Shown: piece after piece, positions 54,211-62,587 of the stretch
How positions within the stretch are numbered: position 1 is the first letter of the stretch
Layout: every line of letters begins with the position of its first letter
From: Bacteroidia bacterium
GTDB lineage: Bacteria; Bacteroidota; Bacteroidia; B-17B0; Aurantibacillaceae
Assembly (NCBI GenBank): GCA_021740825.1
Contig: JAIOZA010000003.1
Location: 62,001 to 126,000, forward strand
DNA length: 64,000 bases
Direction: 5' to 3'
Made by a program: the position numbers and the translations under genes
The notes under the pieces: model-generated
Told to the model about the DNA's origin: nothing
Seen by the model: only the letters and a program-made list of their open reading frames with translations
Database searches by the model: none

Positions 54211-56445
54211 TTATCGTCTTTTCTTATAGCGTTTTTCATTTCTAATTTCAATTTGTTTAGGAATTGCGCTCTGCACAAATTCAAAATCTAATTGTTTTTT
54301 CACTAAATCGGCACGTTTAACTTTAATGGTTACTTTATCTCCCAACGAGTAAATACGACCAGTTCGGCGACCAACAACACGGTAATTGTCCTCATCAAAG
54401 ATATATTGATCATCTTTCATATCGCGCATATTGACGCGACCTTCACATTTGTTTTCAATAATCTCTACAAAAATTCCCCATTCGGTTACACCACTAATTA
54501 CCCCTTCAAAATCCTGCCCAATTTTATCTTCTAAATATTCTACTTGTTTATATTTAATAGATGCACGCTCAGCATCAGATGCTAATTTTTCCATTTCAGA
54601 AGAATGTTTACACAACAATTCTAACTCATCCGATTTTAAATAATGGGTATGATTTAATTTCGCTTCCAACAAACGATGCACCATTACATCGGGGTAACGA
54701 CGAATTGGGGATGTAAAATGGGTATAGTAATCAAATCCTAATCCATAGTGCCCTACATTTTTGGTAGTATAAACAGCTTTTGGCATTGAGCGAACAGCAA
54801 GCAGTTCAATCATGCTTTGTTCTTTTTTATCTTTAACGTCTTGCAATAATTTATTAATAGATTGCGCTGTTTTTTGTCGGTTGCCGACCGAAACCGAATA
54901 CCCAAAACGTTCTACAAAGGTATTAAGCTCCAATAATTTTTCATCTTTTGGTACATCATGTATCCGATATACAACTGCATCAGAACCTTTATCTTTTTTA
55001 TCTTTTTCTTTTGTCACCCTGAGCGAAGTCGAAGGGTCTTTGGTATTAGGTTTTGTTTTACCTAAAAACTCAGCCACTTTTTTATTGGCCAATAACATAA
55101 AATCTTCAATTAATTTATGCGCATCTTTTTGTGTTTTAAAATACACACCTGTTGGCGCACCCGCCTCATCTAACTGAAATTTCACTTCAGCTTTATCAAA
55201 AAAGATGGAGCCTTTTGATGTTCGTTCAGTTCTTAATAATTTTGCTAAATGATCCAATGTAAATATTTCTTCTTTGTAGGGACCTTCAAGCGTTTCGATA
55301 ACGGTTTGTACTTCTTCATACGAAAAACGATGATCGCTGTAAATAATAGTTTTGCCAAACCATTGATTTTGAATTTGTGCAAATTCATCTAATTCAAATA
55401 CAGCACTAAAGCAATATTTTTCTTCATGTGGACGAAGTGAACAAGCAAAATTACTCAATACTTCAGGTAACATGGGCACACAGCGATCTACTAAGTACAC
55501 TGAGGTTGCACGACTTACTGCTTCTTCATCTAAAATAGTATGTGGTTTTAGGTAATGAGTTACATCTGCAATATGCACACCAACTTCCCAATTTCCATTT
55601 TCTAATTTTTGTAATGATAAAGCATCATCAAAATCTTTTGCATCGTGTGGGTCAATGGTAAATGTTGTAATATGCCTAAAATCTCTACGTTTGGCAATTT
55701 CTTCGGGAGTAATTTCGGTTGCTAATTTTTTTGCAGCAGCTTCAACTTCTGGCGCAAAAGCCATAGGCAGACCGTATTCAGCCATGATGGCGTTTATTTC
55801 TGTTTCGTGTTCACCAGAATTACCTAATACTTCCACAACTTTTCCGTTTGGATTTTCTGACCCTCGTTTCCATTCCGATAATTCTACTAAAACTTTTTGT
55901 CCGTTTGTAGCTCCATTAATATCAGCCAAGGGAACAAAAAAATCAACATGTAATTTAGTATAATCAGGAACAACAAAAGCAAATTTTGGATTGATTTGAA
56001 TACTGCCAACAAATTTTGTTTTGCGACGTTTTATCACTTCAACCACTTCCCCTTCGGCTTTGCCGCGTCCACGTTGTGGGTGGACTACTATTTTTACTAA
56101 ATCCCCATGTAAAGCATCTTTGGTTCTTCTAAAGGGAATAAATACATCTGGTACATCAGCAGAAATAATAACGAAAGCTGTTCCTTGTGTTGTAAAATCA
56201 ATGGTGCCGGTTTGATAGGCTTTAGATTCTTTTGCTTGGTATTTCCCAACTTCTTTTTCAATGACAAAACCTTGATATTTAAGTTCCTCTAGCGTTTCTA
56301 ATAATGCAAACCGATCGCTTTCATTATCAATTTCCATAGCAGCTCCAAGCTGCTTATAGTTAAATGATTTTCCGTCGTTATGTTTTAAAAACGCTAATAC
56401 TTCTTCAAATAAATAGCGCTTAGGTTGTTTTTTGGATTTTGCCAT
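54211..56445 (-). CDS. rnr: ribonuclease R
   Basis: 3'-5' exoribonuclease that degrades structured RNA. 744 residues from ATG 56443-56445 (MAKSKKQPKRYLFEEVLAFL). An in-frame ATG at 56490 lies upstream of a -7-like box. Domains in order: N-terminal winged helix, two cold-shock domains, the RNB domain with metal-binding ITTFTIDPHDAKDFDDALSL and FTSPIRRYPDVMVHRLLE, and S1 (GVISGVTEWGIFVEIIENKC). A basic tail ends it. Odd: a charged linker at about residues 465-490 contains a dispersed DNA palindrome translated in frame as DPSTSLRVT. Confidence 0.96.
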   Translation of the reverse strand: MAKSKKQPKRYLFEEVLAFLKHNDGKSFNYKQLGAAMEIDNESDRFALLETLEELKYQGFVIEKEVGKYQAKESKAYQTGTIDFTTQGTAFVIISADVPDVFIPFRRTKDALHGDLVKIVVHPQRGRGKAEGEVVEVIKRRKTKFVGSIQINPKFAFVVPDYTKLHVDFFVPLADINGATNGQKVLVELSEWKRGSENPNGKVVEVLGNSGEHETEINAIMAEYGLPMAFAPEVEAAAKKLATEITPEEIAKRRDFRHITTFTIDPHDAKDFDDALSLQKLENGNWEVGVHIADVTHYLKPHTILDEEAVSRATSVYLVDRCVPMLPEVLSNFACSLRPHEEKYCFSAVFELDEFAQIQNQWFGKTIIYSDHRFSYEEVQTVIETLEGPYKEEIFTLDHLAKLLRTERTSKGSIFFDKAEVKFQLDEAGAPTGVYFKTQKDAHKLIEDFMLLANKKVAEFLGKTKPNTKDPSTSLRVTKEKDKKDKGSDAVVYRIHDVPKDEKLLELNTFVERFGYSVSVGNRQKTAQSINKLLQDVKDKKEQSMIELLAVRSMPKAVYTTKNVGHYGLGFDYYTHFTSPIRRYPDVMVHRLLEAKLNHTHYLKSDELELLCKHSSEMEKLASDAERASIKYKQVEYLEDKIGQDFEGVISGVTEWGIFVEIIENKCEGRVNMRDMKDDQYIFDEDNYRVVGRRTGRIYSLGDKVTIKVKRADLVKKQLDFEFVQSAIPKQIEIRNEKRYKKRR
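55015..55037 (-). repeat. dispersed palindromic repeat inside the rnr coding sequence
   Basis: Contains CCTGAGCGAAGTCGAAGGG (55018-55036), one mismatch from the intergenic copy at 28009-28027. It is read in frame and encodes part of DPSTSLRVT within a variable linker of RNase R. Confidence 0.85.
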
Positions 56446-56476
56446 ATATAACAAGTACATTAAATTGCACCCTATG

Positions 56477-56484
56477 TAAAGATA
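56477..56484 (-). promoter_or_regulatory. -7-like promoter element for rnr
   Basis: On the minus strand this reads TATCTTTA, seven of eight TAnnTTTG positions, 31 bases before the ATG at 56445. It supports that start. Confidence 0.45.
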
Positions 56485-56629
56485 ATTCAATAAAAGGCAT
56501 TTTTATTAAAAATTAAAAATAAATTATGTACCAAGGAGTCTATTATGGAATCGACTTGATTTCTTTTACACTAAACATTAGGATAAATCATTGTTATTGG
56601 TAAACTTTGGTTGCAATAATAATCTTTAA

Positions 56630-59600
56630 TTGAAAAAATCGCTATTCTCTCCACTTTTTATTTTTCTCCTTTTCTTTTGGGGGTTGATACTTGTTAATAC
56701 AAGTCATGCGCAAACTCATTCCTATTCCATAAAGAAAAGATTGTACACATATGCTGATGGTTTACCTGCAAGAGCTGTAAATTGCGGCGTTCAGGACAAA
56801 TATGGTTTTTTATGGTTTGGAACAAGAAATGGTCTATGTAGATTTGATGGAAAAAATTTCCAAAACTTTATTCAAACTGTACACGGTTTACGTGGCAGAG
56901 AAATTACGGAACTCTACTATGATAATAATGATGGTGTATTAATTATTTATAATCAAAAAAGTGCTAATAATAAGGACACCTTAATGCACATTGACGTTAT
57001 GAATATTAATACCCTTAAAGTAAAGCCTTTTGAAAGTTATTATCCAAATGCACCTTTTAAGGAGGAGCAAATCCATTCGGTTAAAAAATCATTTAATAGC
57101 GAAGCAATTTACTTTTATCCAAAACCCTTTTATGCCGTTTTTTTTGAATCTAAAGGTTCTATAAAATCATGGTTGCTAGGCAAAAGTTTAAATTTTACAA
57201 AAAAAGAAAATGCCATTATTAAAACCGGGAAATTTATTAGCGACAAAACCGGTATCGGAATAGTTATTTCGCCGCATACATCATCTGTTGACATCACTAA
57301 AGAATCATTGCTCATATTTAACGATAGTACGATTGTTTTATATCCCGACCATTGGGCTTATTTTGTTTACAGAAACAAAAACGGCTACACCGTTTGTCAA
57401 AATAATTCAATAGGAAAAAAGCAATACTTTCAAGTAAGTTTTAATGGCGAGTTTAAAAAATTAGATTCCTTGACTAATAACTATTATCCTTTTTTATACC
57501 CTGAAAATTATATTTATAATCAGCATTTATTTTCAGAGACAGCTTTTAATATTAGCGAAAATGATATTTTAAAAATTGCATCTTCAAAAGAAAATCTTGA
57601 AGGCGGTGAAGAAAAAATAATGAGGTCTACTGTTATCTCAGCATTTAAGGATCATTTAGAAAATTATTGGTTTTGCACTACAGAAGGAATAGTAAAAGTA
57701 GATTACAAAAAAGTAAACTTTAAAAAGGACTTTGTGCAAGCGCAGTTTAAAGGAGAAGCCGATTTGTCAACCAGAGGTATTTATGCTTCAAGTGAATTGT
57801 TAATGGGATCGTTGTTTGATTTTTTTGCAATTAAAAATAAAAACACAATTGAACAATTAAATCTAAAGGAGAACTTTGCCATTAAAAAAGTAAACAATGA
57901 TTTTTGGTTAGGATCTTTTCGGCTTCATAAATATAATGGGCTTACAAAAAAGTTGGAATATAAACTCGAATCCAATAATCAAGAGATTTGGGCCATTGAA
58001 GAATTAAATAAAAATCAATTAGTGCTTGGTTGTACTTCCGGATTATCCATATATAATATATCTAGTAATACGATTATAAAGGTAACATCAACAAAATTTA
58101 CTATACCAAAATTAGTTTATCGCATTACAAAGATGAGTGCAAATCAATTACTAGTTATTGCTAGTAATGGCATATTTATAATAAATGCGATGGGCCAAAT
58201 TAGTAATTGCTATGCGGATGTTGCTAAAGGGAATTTACCATTTGATGCTATCAACGATGTATTAGTAGATAGCGATAGTTTATTTTGGATTGCAACAGCT
58301 AACGACGGACTTTTTTCGTGGGATAAAAACAAAAATAAATTTGAGCAATTCGGTTCAGAAAATGGATTTTTATCGAATACAATGTACCGAATTGAAGAAG
58401 ATGGTTATGGTAAATTATGGATTAGTACAGATTTTGGATTAGCAAAATTTAATAAACAAACTAAAACAGCAAAAGTATTTACAGAGGCAGATGGCATTAC
58501 GCACAATGAGTTTAACCGATCATCAAGCTTTAAAGCAAGTGATGGCAGATTATATTTTGGCGGATTAAAAGGGATAACAAGTTTTAATCCTAGAGATTTT
58601 GCGGAAGATGACATTCAAAAAAATTACCCTTTTTTAGTTGATAAAGTGAGTCAGTACAATTTTAAATTGAATAGGGAAGAAGACAATACCATCAATTTTA
58701 AAAAAAGTAATGCGCTGTTGTTATATGAAAATAATAATGTTAATCTGCTTATTAAACTATTAGATTTTGAAGAAGGGGGAAATTTATTCGCCTATCAAAT
58801 TGAAGGCTATAATGCCGAATGGATTTACCAAAAGGATGAATTGATTAAATTAAATAATTTACCTGCTGGAAATTATACACTAACGGCAAAAGCACAATGT
58901 GTTGATGGGAGATGGAATGAAACTCAACTACACATTCCAATTGTTGTTATTAAACCTTTTTATAAATCGTGGTGGTTTATTATTAGCGTTGCCGTGCTAA
59001 CCCTTTTATTTATTATTATTATAATAAATTATAGAACACGGATTGTAAAAAAACAAAATGATAAATTAGAGGCTATTGTTTCTGACCGAACATCTGAATT
59101 AAAAAATTCCTTGTCCGAACAAATAGCATTAATGCAAGAGGTGCATCATCGGGTAAAAAATAATTTACAATCTGTTGGTGCTATTATTCAAATGCAAATG
59201 AGGGCTACTAAAAACGAAAGTAACCAATCGGTTTTAAAAGACACCTATCGTCGATTAAACTCTATGACGATGGTGCACGAAATGTTGCTAAATAAAGAAA
59301 AGATAGAATATATTGATGTAAATGTTTACATCAATGAAATGATTATTAAACTCAATGAATTATTTTTGGACGAATCGAGTCCGATAAAATTCAAATTAGA
59401 TATTGAAGCTGTAAAGTTTAATATTAATAATTGTGTGGCTTTAGGAATGATTACATCTGAAATTATTAGTAACGCTATTAAGTATGCCTTTCATAACATT
59501 CAAGCACCTTTAATTACCATAACATTAAAGTATGTGAAAGAAGAAAAAACAATTTATTACTGTATTGTAGACAATGGAATTGGTATTAACTTAGATAAAA

Positions 59601-59725
59601 AAAATGCAGGAATAGGATTACGATTATTAGATATTTTTTCAAGACAAATTGAAGGAGAATATGAGTTAATAAATAATCAGGGAACCAGTTATATATTTAA
59701 AATACCATTTACTAAAAATGAATAG
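56630..59725 (+). CDS. two-component propeller-type sensor kinase (HisKA_2)
   Basis: 1031 residues from a TTG start (MKKSLFSPLFIFLLFFWGLI is a clear signal peptide). A large periplasmic sensor follows, with two-component-regulator propeller units such as DKYGFLWFGTRNGLCRFDGK and DSLFWIATANDGLFSWDKNK. Then a Y_Y_Y domain at about 690-775 (YQIEGYNAEWIYQKD, LPAGNYTLTAKAQ), a single membrane helix at about 780-800, and a cytoplasmic kinase. The kinase H-box is VHHRVKNNLQSVGA with phospho-acceptor His840, a HisKA_2 type, with an ATPase domain to the end. It overlaps its response regulator gene by eight bases. Not a hybrid: no receiver or AraC domain. Confidence 0.93.
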   Translation: MKKSLFSPLFIFLLFFWGLILVNTSHAQTHSYSIKKRLYTYADGLPARAVNCGVQDKYGFLWFGTRNGLCRFDGKNFQNFIQTVHGLRGREITELYYDNNDGVLIIYNQKSANNKDTLMHIDVMNINTLKVKPFESYYPNAPFKEEQIHSVKKSFNSEAIYFYPKPFYAVFFESKGSIKSWLLGKSLNFTKKENAIIKTGKFISDKTGIGIVISPHTSSVDITKESLLIFNDSTIVLYPDHWAYFVYRNKNGYTVCQNNSIGKKQYFQVSFNGEFKKLDSLTNNYYPFLYPENYIYNQHLFSETAFNISENDILKIASSKENLEGGEEKIMRSTVISAFKDHLENYWFCTTEGIVKVDYKKVNFKKDFVQAQFKGEADLSTRGIYASSELLMGSLFDFFAIKNKNTIEQLNLKENFAIKKVNNDFWLGSFRLHKYNGLTKKLEYKLESNNQEIWAIEELNKNQLVLGCTSGLSIYNISSNTIIKVTSTKFTIPKLVYRITKMSANQLLVIASNGIFIINAMGQISNCYADVAKGNLPFDAINDVLVDSDSLFWIATANDGLFSWDKNKNKFEQFGSENGFLSNTMYRIEEDGYGKLWISTDFGLAKFNKQTKTAKVFTEADGITHNEFNRSSSFKASDGRLYFGGLKGITSFNPRDFAEDDIQKNYPFLVDKVSQYNFKLNREEDNTINFKKSNALLLYENNNVNLLIKLLDFEEGGNLFAYQIEGYNAEWIYQKDELIKLNNLPAGNYTLTAKAQCVDGRWNETQLHIPIVVIKPFYKSWWFIISVAVLTLLFIIIIINYRTRIVKKQNDKLEAIVSDRTSELKNSLSEQIALMQEVHHRVKNNLQSVGAIIQMQMRATKNESNQSVLKDTYRRLNSMTMVHEMLLNKEKIEYIDVNVYINEMIIKLNELFLDESSPIKFKLDIEAVKFNINNCVALGMITSEIISNAIKYAFHNIQAPLITITLKYVKEEKTIYYCIVDNGIGINLDKKNAGIGLRLLDIFSRQIEGEYELINNQGTSYIFKIPFTKNE

Positions 59726-60395
59726 CAACTTAAAAATAGTAATTGTAGAGGATGAAGTTTTAATTGCAGAATTTATTAAAGACATTCTTTTGTCTTTTAA
59801 TTTTACTGAAGTGAAACTTGCACATAATAAAAAGCAAGCAAGGTCGCTGCTTACCGATTTTTTTCCAGACGCAGTTTTGTTAGATATTAGAATGAAAGGT
59901 GAATTAGATGGTATTGAGTTAGCTAACGAAATAAATGAAAAATATAAAATACCTTTTGTTTTTATTTCCGCACATTCTGATAGAGAAATAATTGAAAAAG
60001 CCATTAACACAAAGCCCATAACCTATATTACAAAACCAATTAAAGAAGCGGATGTGTTTGCAGCAATTCAATTAGTAAAACAAAAACTTAAGGACGATGC
60101 CGCCTATTTTTTGCTAATAAAGAATGGTTACGAAAATATTAAACTGTTTTTTGATGATATCTTATATGTAAAAAGCGACGATAATTATATTCATATTTTT
60201 ACAACGGATGACAAACATACGATTCGAAACTCATTGGAATGGTTTAAAGATAATATTAAAAACAATTTGTTTCAACGCGCCCATCGCTCTTACATTGTAA
60301 ACAAATCTAAAATAACTAAAACTAAATCTAAAAGTGTATTTATTGGAGACATCGAAATACCGCTATCTAGAGGACATCAGATAAAACTTGATTAA
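59718..60395 (+). CDS. LytTR-family response regulator paired with the propeller kinase
   Basis: 225 residues. Receiver domain at about 5-122 with Glu11-Asp12-Glu13, phospho-acceptor Asp56 (AVLLDIRMKG) and Lys in ITKPIKEADV. The LytTR DNA-binding domain runs from about 128 to 225 (DILYVKSDDNYIHIFTTDD, then FQRAHRSYIVNKSKI and IPLSRGHQIKL). The ATG lies eight bases inside the kinase gene, so the two are co-translated. Second LytTR regulator in this window. Confidence 0.95.
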   Translation: MNSNLKIVIVEDEVLIAEFIKDILLSFNFTEVKLAHNKKQARSLLTDFFPDAVLLDIRMKGELDGIELANEINEKYKIPFVFISAHSDREIIEKAINTKPITYITKPIKEADVFAAIQLVKQKLKDDAAYFLLIKNGYENIKLFFDDILYVKSDDNYIHIFTTDDKHTIRNSLEWFKDNIKNNLFQRAHRSYIVNKSKITKTKSKSVFIGDIEIPLSRGHQIKLD

Positions 60396-60569
60396 CATTA
60401 TTTTTCAACGTTAGGATTTTTCATTCATTTGCAATCAACTAAAGCATTTTAAGCTTATCATTTTAACGTGAATCATGTCATTCACATACAAAGTTAGGTT
60501 ACTCACCCCAAAATGCTAAACAAATTGTTATTTTATCTAAATTAGTTTTTTAAAGTTTAATTCTCAAAC

Positions 60570-61994
60570 ATGAAGGAATCAAAATATAGCCATCTCAAAA
60601 AAACAGAAACCGATGCTTTTTTAATTGGTGCCGGAATCATGAGCACTACGCTTGCAACGCTTCTTGTTGAACTATTTCCTGACTGGAAAATTCAAATAAG
60701 CGAACGCAGAAATAGTGGCGCCCAAGAAAGTTCTTCAAGCCTTAATAATGCTGGTACAGGGCATTCTGGCTATTGCGAATTAAATTATACTCCCGAAGAT
60801 GCAAATGGTAACATTGATATTTCTAAAGCTATTAATGTTCATAAAGCATTTTCAAAATCGGAAGAGTTTTGGCAGCACTTAATAGCTAGTGGAAAAATAA
60901 AGTCTGACATCTACACTATCTCAAAACACATCAGTTTTGTAACTGGTAAAAAAGATGTAGATTATTTGCGCAGAAGGTGGGAAATAATGGCAAAATCGGA
61001 TGAATTTGCAGATTTAGAATACTACACTACAAACGAGGATTTGTTAAAACAAATACCATTAATGATGGAGGGCAGAAACGGCAGTAATCCATGCGCAATT
61101 ACGGTGCATGATGGTTATGATATTGACTATGGTAAAATTACAAAGTATTTTATTGAGAATCTTCACCAACATCATGTGGATGTGAATACCAATCACGAAG
61201 TAATTGATTTATATAAATTAGGCAATAAGTGGAACGTTATACAAAAAAATTTAGGCACTAACGAATTAAGTAAAATTGAAACAAAATTTGTTTTTATTGG
61301 TGCAGGCGGTGCTGCCATTACTTTATTAGAAAAATCGGAAATTCCCGAAGCCAAAGGCTATGCGGGCTTTCCGGTTTCTGGCGAATGGTTAATTTGCGAT
61401 AACCAAGAGGTTGTTGCAAAACATTTTTCTAAAGTATATGGTAGGCCAAGTGTAGGATCTCCTCCCATGTCAACACCACATCTTGATTTGAGAACCATCA
61501 ACGGAAAGCAGTGTTTGCTTTTTGGGCCGTATGCAGGCATGTCAACCAAGTTTTTAAAACATGGCAGTTGGACCGATTTTTTTAAATCCATTAGATTAAA
61601 CAATATTGGCGTGCTACTTGATGCGGGTGCTCGTAATTTAGGACTAACAAAATATTTAATAAACGAGTTGATTAAATCAAAAGCAGCTAGGTTTAATGTT
61701 TTAAAGGAGTATTATCCAAACGCTAATCCAAAGGATTGGAAAGCATCTGTAGCGGGGCAAAGAGTGCAAGTGATAAAAAAAGTGAATGGAAAAGGTGTGA
61801 TTGAATTTGGCACTGAATTAGTTACTGCAAAAGACGGAAGCCTAGCTTGCTTGCTAGGCGCAAGTCCGGGAGCAGCAACTTCAGTAAAAGTGATGCTTGA
61901 TGTTATAGAAACCTGTTTTACGTTGGATGCAACTACGAAAGAAAAATTAGCGGCAATGATTCCAACGTACGGTAAAAGGATAAGCGCAAAATAG
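60570..61994 (+). CDS. mqo: malate:quinone oxidoreductase
   Basis: FAD-dependent, membrane-associated oxidation of malate to oxaloacetate with electrons passed to quinone. 474 residues. Seen: the dinucleotide-binding start DAFLIGAGIMSTTLATLL, SSSLNNAGTGHSGYCELNYT, the FVFIGAGGAAITLLEKS segment, and CLLGASPGAATSVKVMLDVI near the C-terminus, all typical of Mqo. No signal peptide, as in the family. Together with aconitase (25.7-28 kb) it covers TCA-cycle steps. No full TAnnTTTG match in the 174-base gap upstream. Confidence 0.96.
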   Translation: MKESKYSHLKKTETDAFLIGAGIMSTTLATLLVELFPDWKIQISERRNSGAQESSSSLNNAGTGHSGYCELNYTPEDANGNIDISKAINVHKAFSKSEEFWQHLIASGKIKSDIYTISKHISFVTGKKDVDYLRRRWEIMAKSDEFADLEYYTTNEDLLKQIPLMMEGRNGSNPCAITVHDGYDIDYGKITKYFIENLHQHHVDVNTNHEVIDLYKLGNKWNVIQKNLGTNELSKIETKFVFIGAGGAAITLLEKSEIPEAKGYAGFPVSGEWLICDNQEVVAKHFSKVYGRPSVGSPPMSTPHLDLRTINGKQCLLFGPYAGMSTKFLKHGSWTDFFKSIRLNNIGVLLDAGARNLGLTKYLINELIKSKAARFNVLKEYYPNANPKDWKASVAGQRVQVIKKVNGKGVIEFGTELVTAKDGSLACLLGASPGAATSVKVMLDVIETCFTLDATTKEKLAAMIPTYGKRISAK

Positions 61995-62040
61995 TGCTTA
62001 CACTAAATAGGTGTTTTAATTAACTACTTCGTCAAGCCCT

Positions 62041-62573
62041 AATTCATTTTTAATCATAATAATCAGTGTTATCTGCGTTCTATTAAAATTGTGAAACACC
62101 GCATCAAGTTCGGATAATCGATATTCCTAATCATTTTTAATCATAATAATCAGCGCTATCTGCGTTCTATTAAAATGATGAAACACCGCATCAAGTGCGG
62201 AATGGTAGAAACATCCTAAGTTAGTCATGCTGAACTTGATTCAGCATCTTAGTGTTTTACTTTCAATTGATATCCCTAATCATTTCTAATCATAATAATC
62301 TGCGTTATCTGCGTTCCATTAAAATCATGAAACTCCGCATCAAGTTCGAATAATCGATACCCCTAATCCTTTTTAATCATAATAATCAGTGTTATCTGCG
62401 TTCCATTAAAATCATGAAACACCGCAACAATTTTGGAATGAGAGAAACATCCTTATTTAGTCATGCTGAACTTGATTCTGCATCTAAGTGTTTTACTTTT
62501 AATTGATATCCCTAATCATTTTTAATCATAATAATCAGTGTTATCTGCGTTCTATTAAAATGATGAAACACCG
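62041..62573. repeat. higher-order tandem repeat array (236-bp unit)
   Basis: Five copies of a core of about 60 bases (AATCATTTTTAATCATAATA, then ATCAGTGTTATCTGCGTTC, then ATTAAAATGATGAAACACCG) begin at 62041, 62129, 62278, 62365 and 62514. Units alternate short (87-88) and long (149), so the larger period is 236-237 bases, repeated a little over twice. The long units carry the hairpin ATGCTGAACTTGATTCAGCA. It fills most of the 593-base gap between mqo and the last gene; the remainder (61995-62040, 62574-62587) shows nothing. Confidence 0.92.
62226..62246 (+). repeat. hairpin-forming dispersed palindrome, copy 1
   Basis: ATGCTGAA and TTCAGCAT form an 8-bp stem around a five-base loop. A second copy at 62463-62483 has one mismatch in the right arm. 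Confidence 0.75.
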
Positions 62574-62587
62574 AATAAAAAACAGCC

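Noticed and set aside
54812-55177. Plus-strand open frame of 121 codons opposite rnr
   Set aside because: Antisense shadow of a well-supported gene, with no signal, motif or promoter of its own.
60443-60517. Inverted repeat AGCATTTT / AAAATGCT upstream of mqo
   Set aside because: Only eight bases, A/T-rich and widely spaced; expected by chance in DNA of this composition.
62041-62573. Possible CRISPR array
   Set aside because: Units are of two alternating lengths, the sequences between cores are themselves repeated rather than unique, and no cas gene is present.
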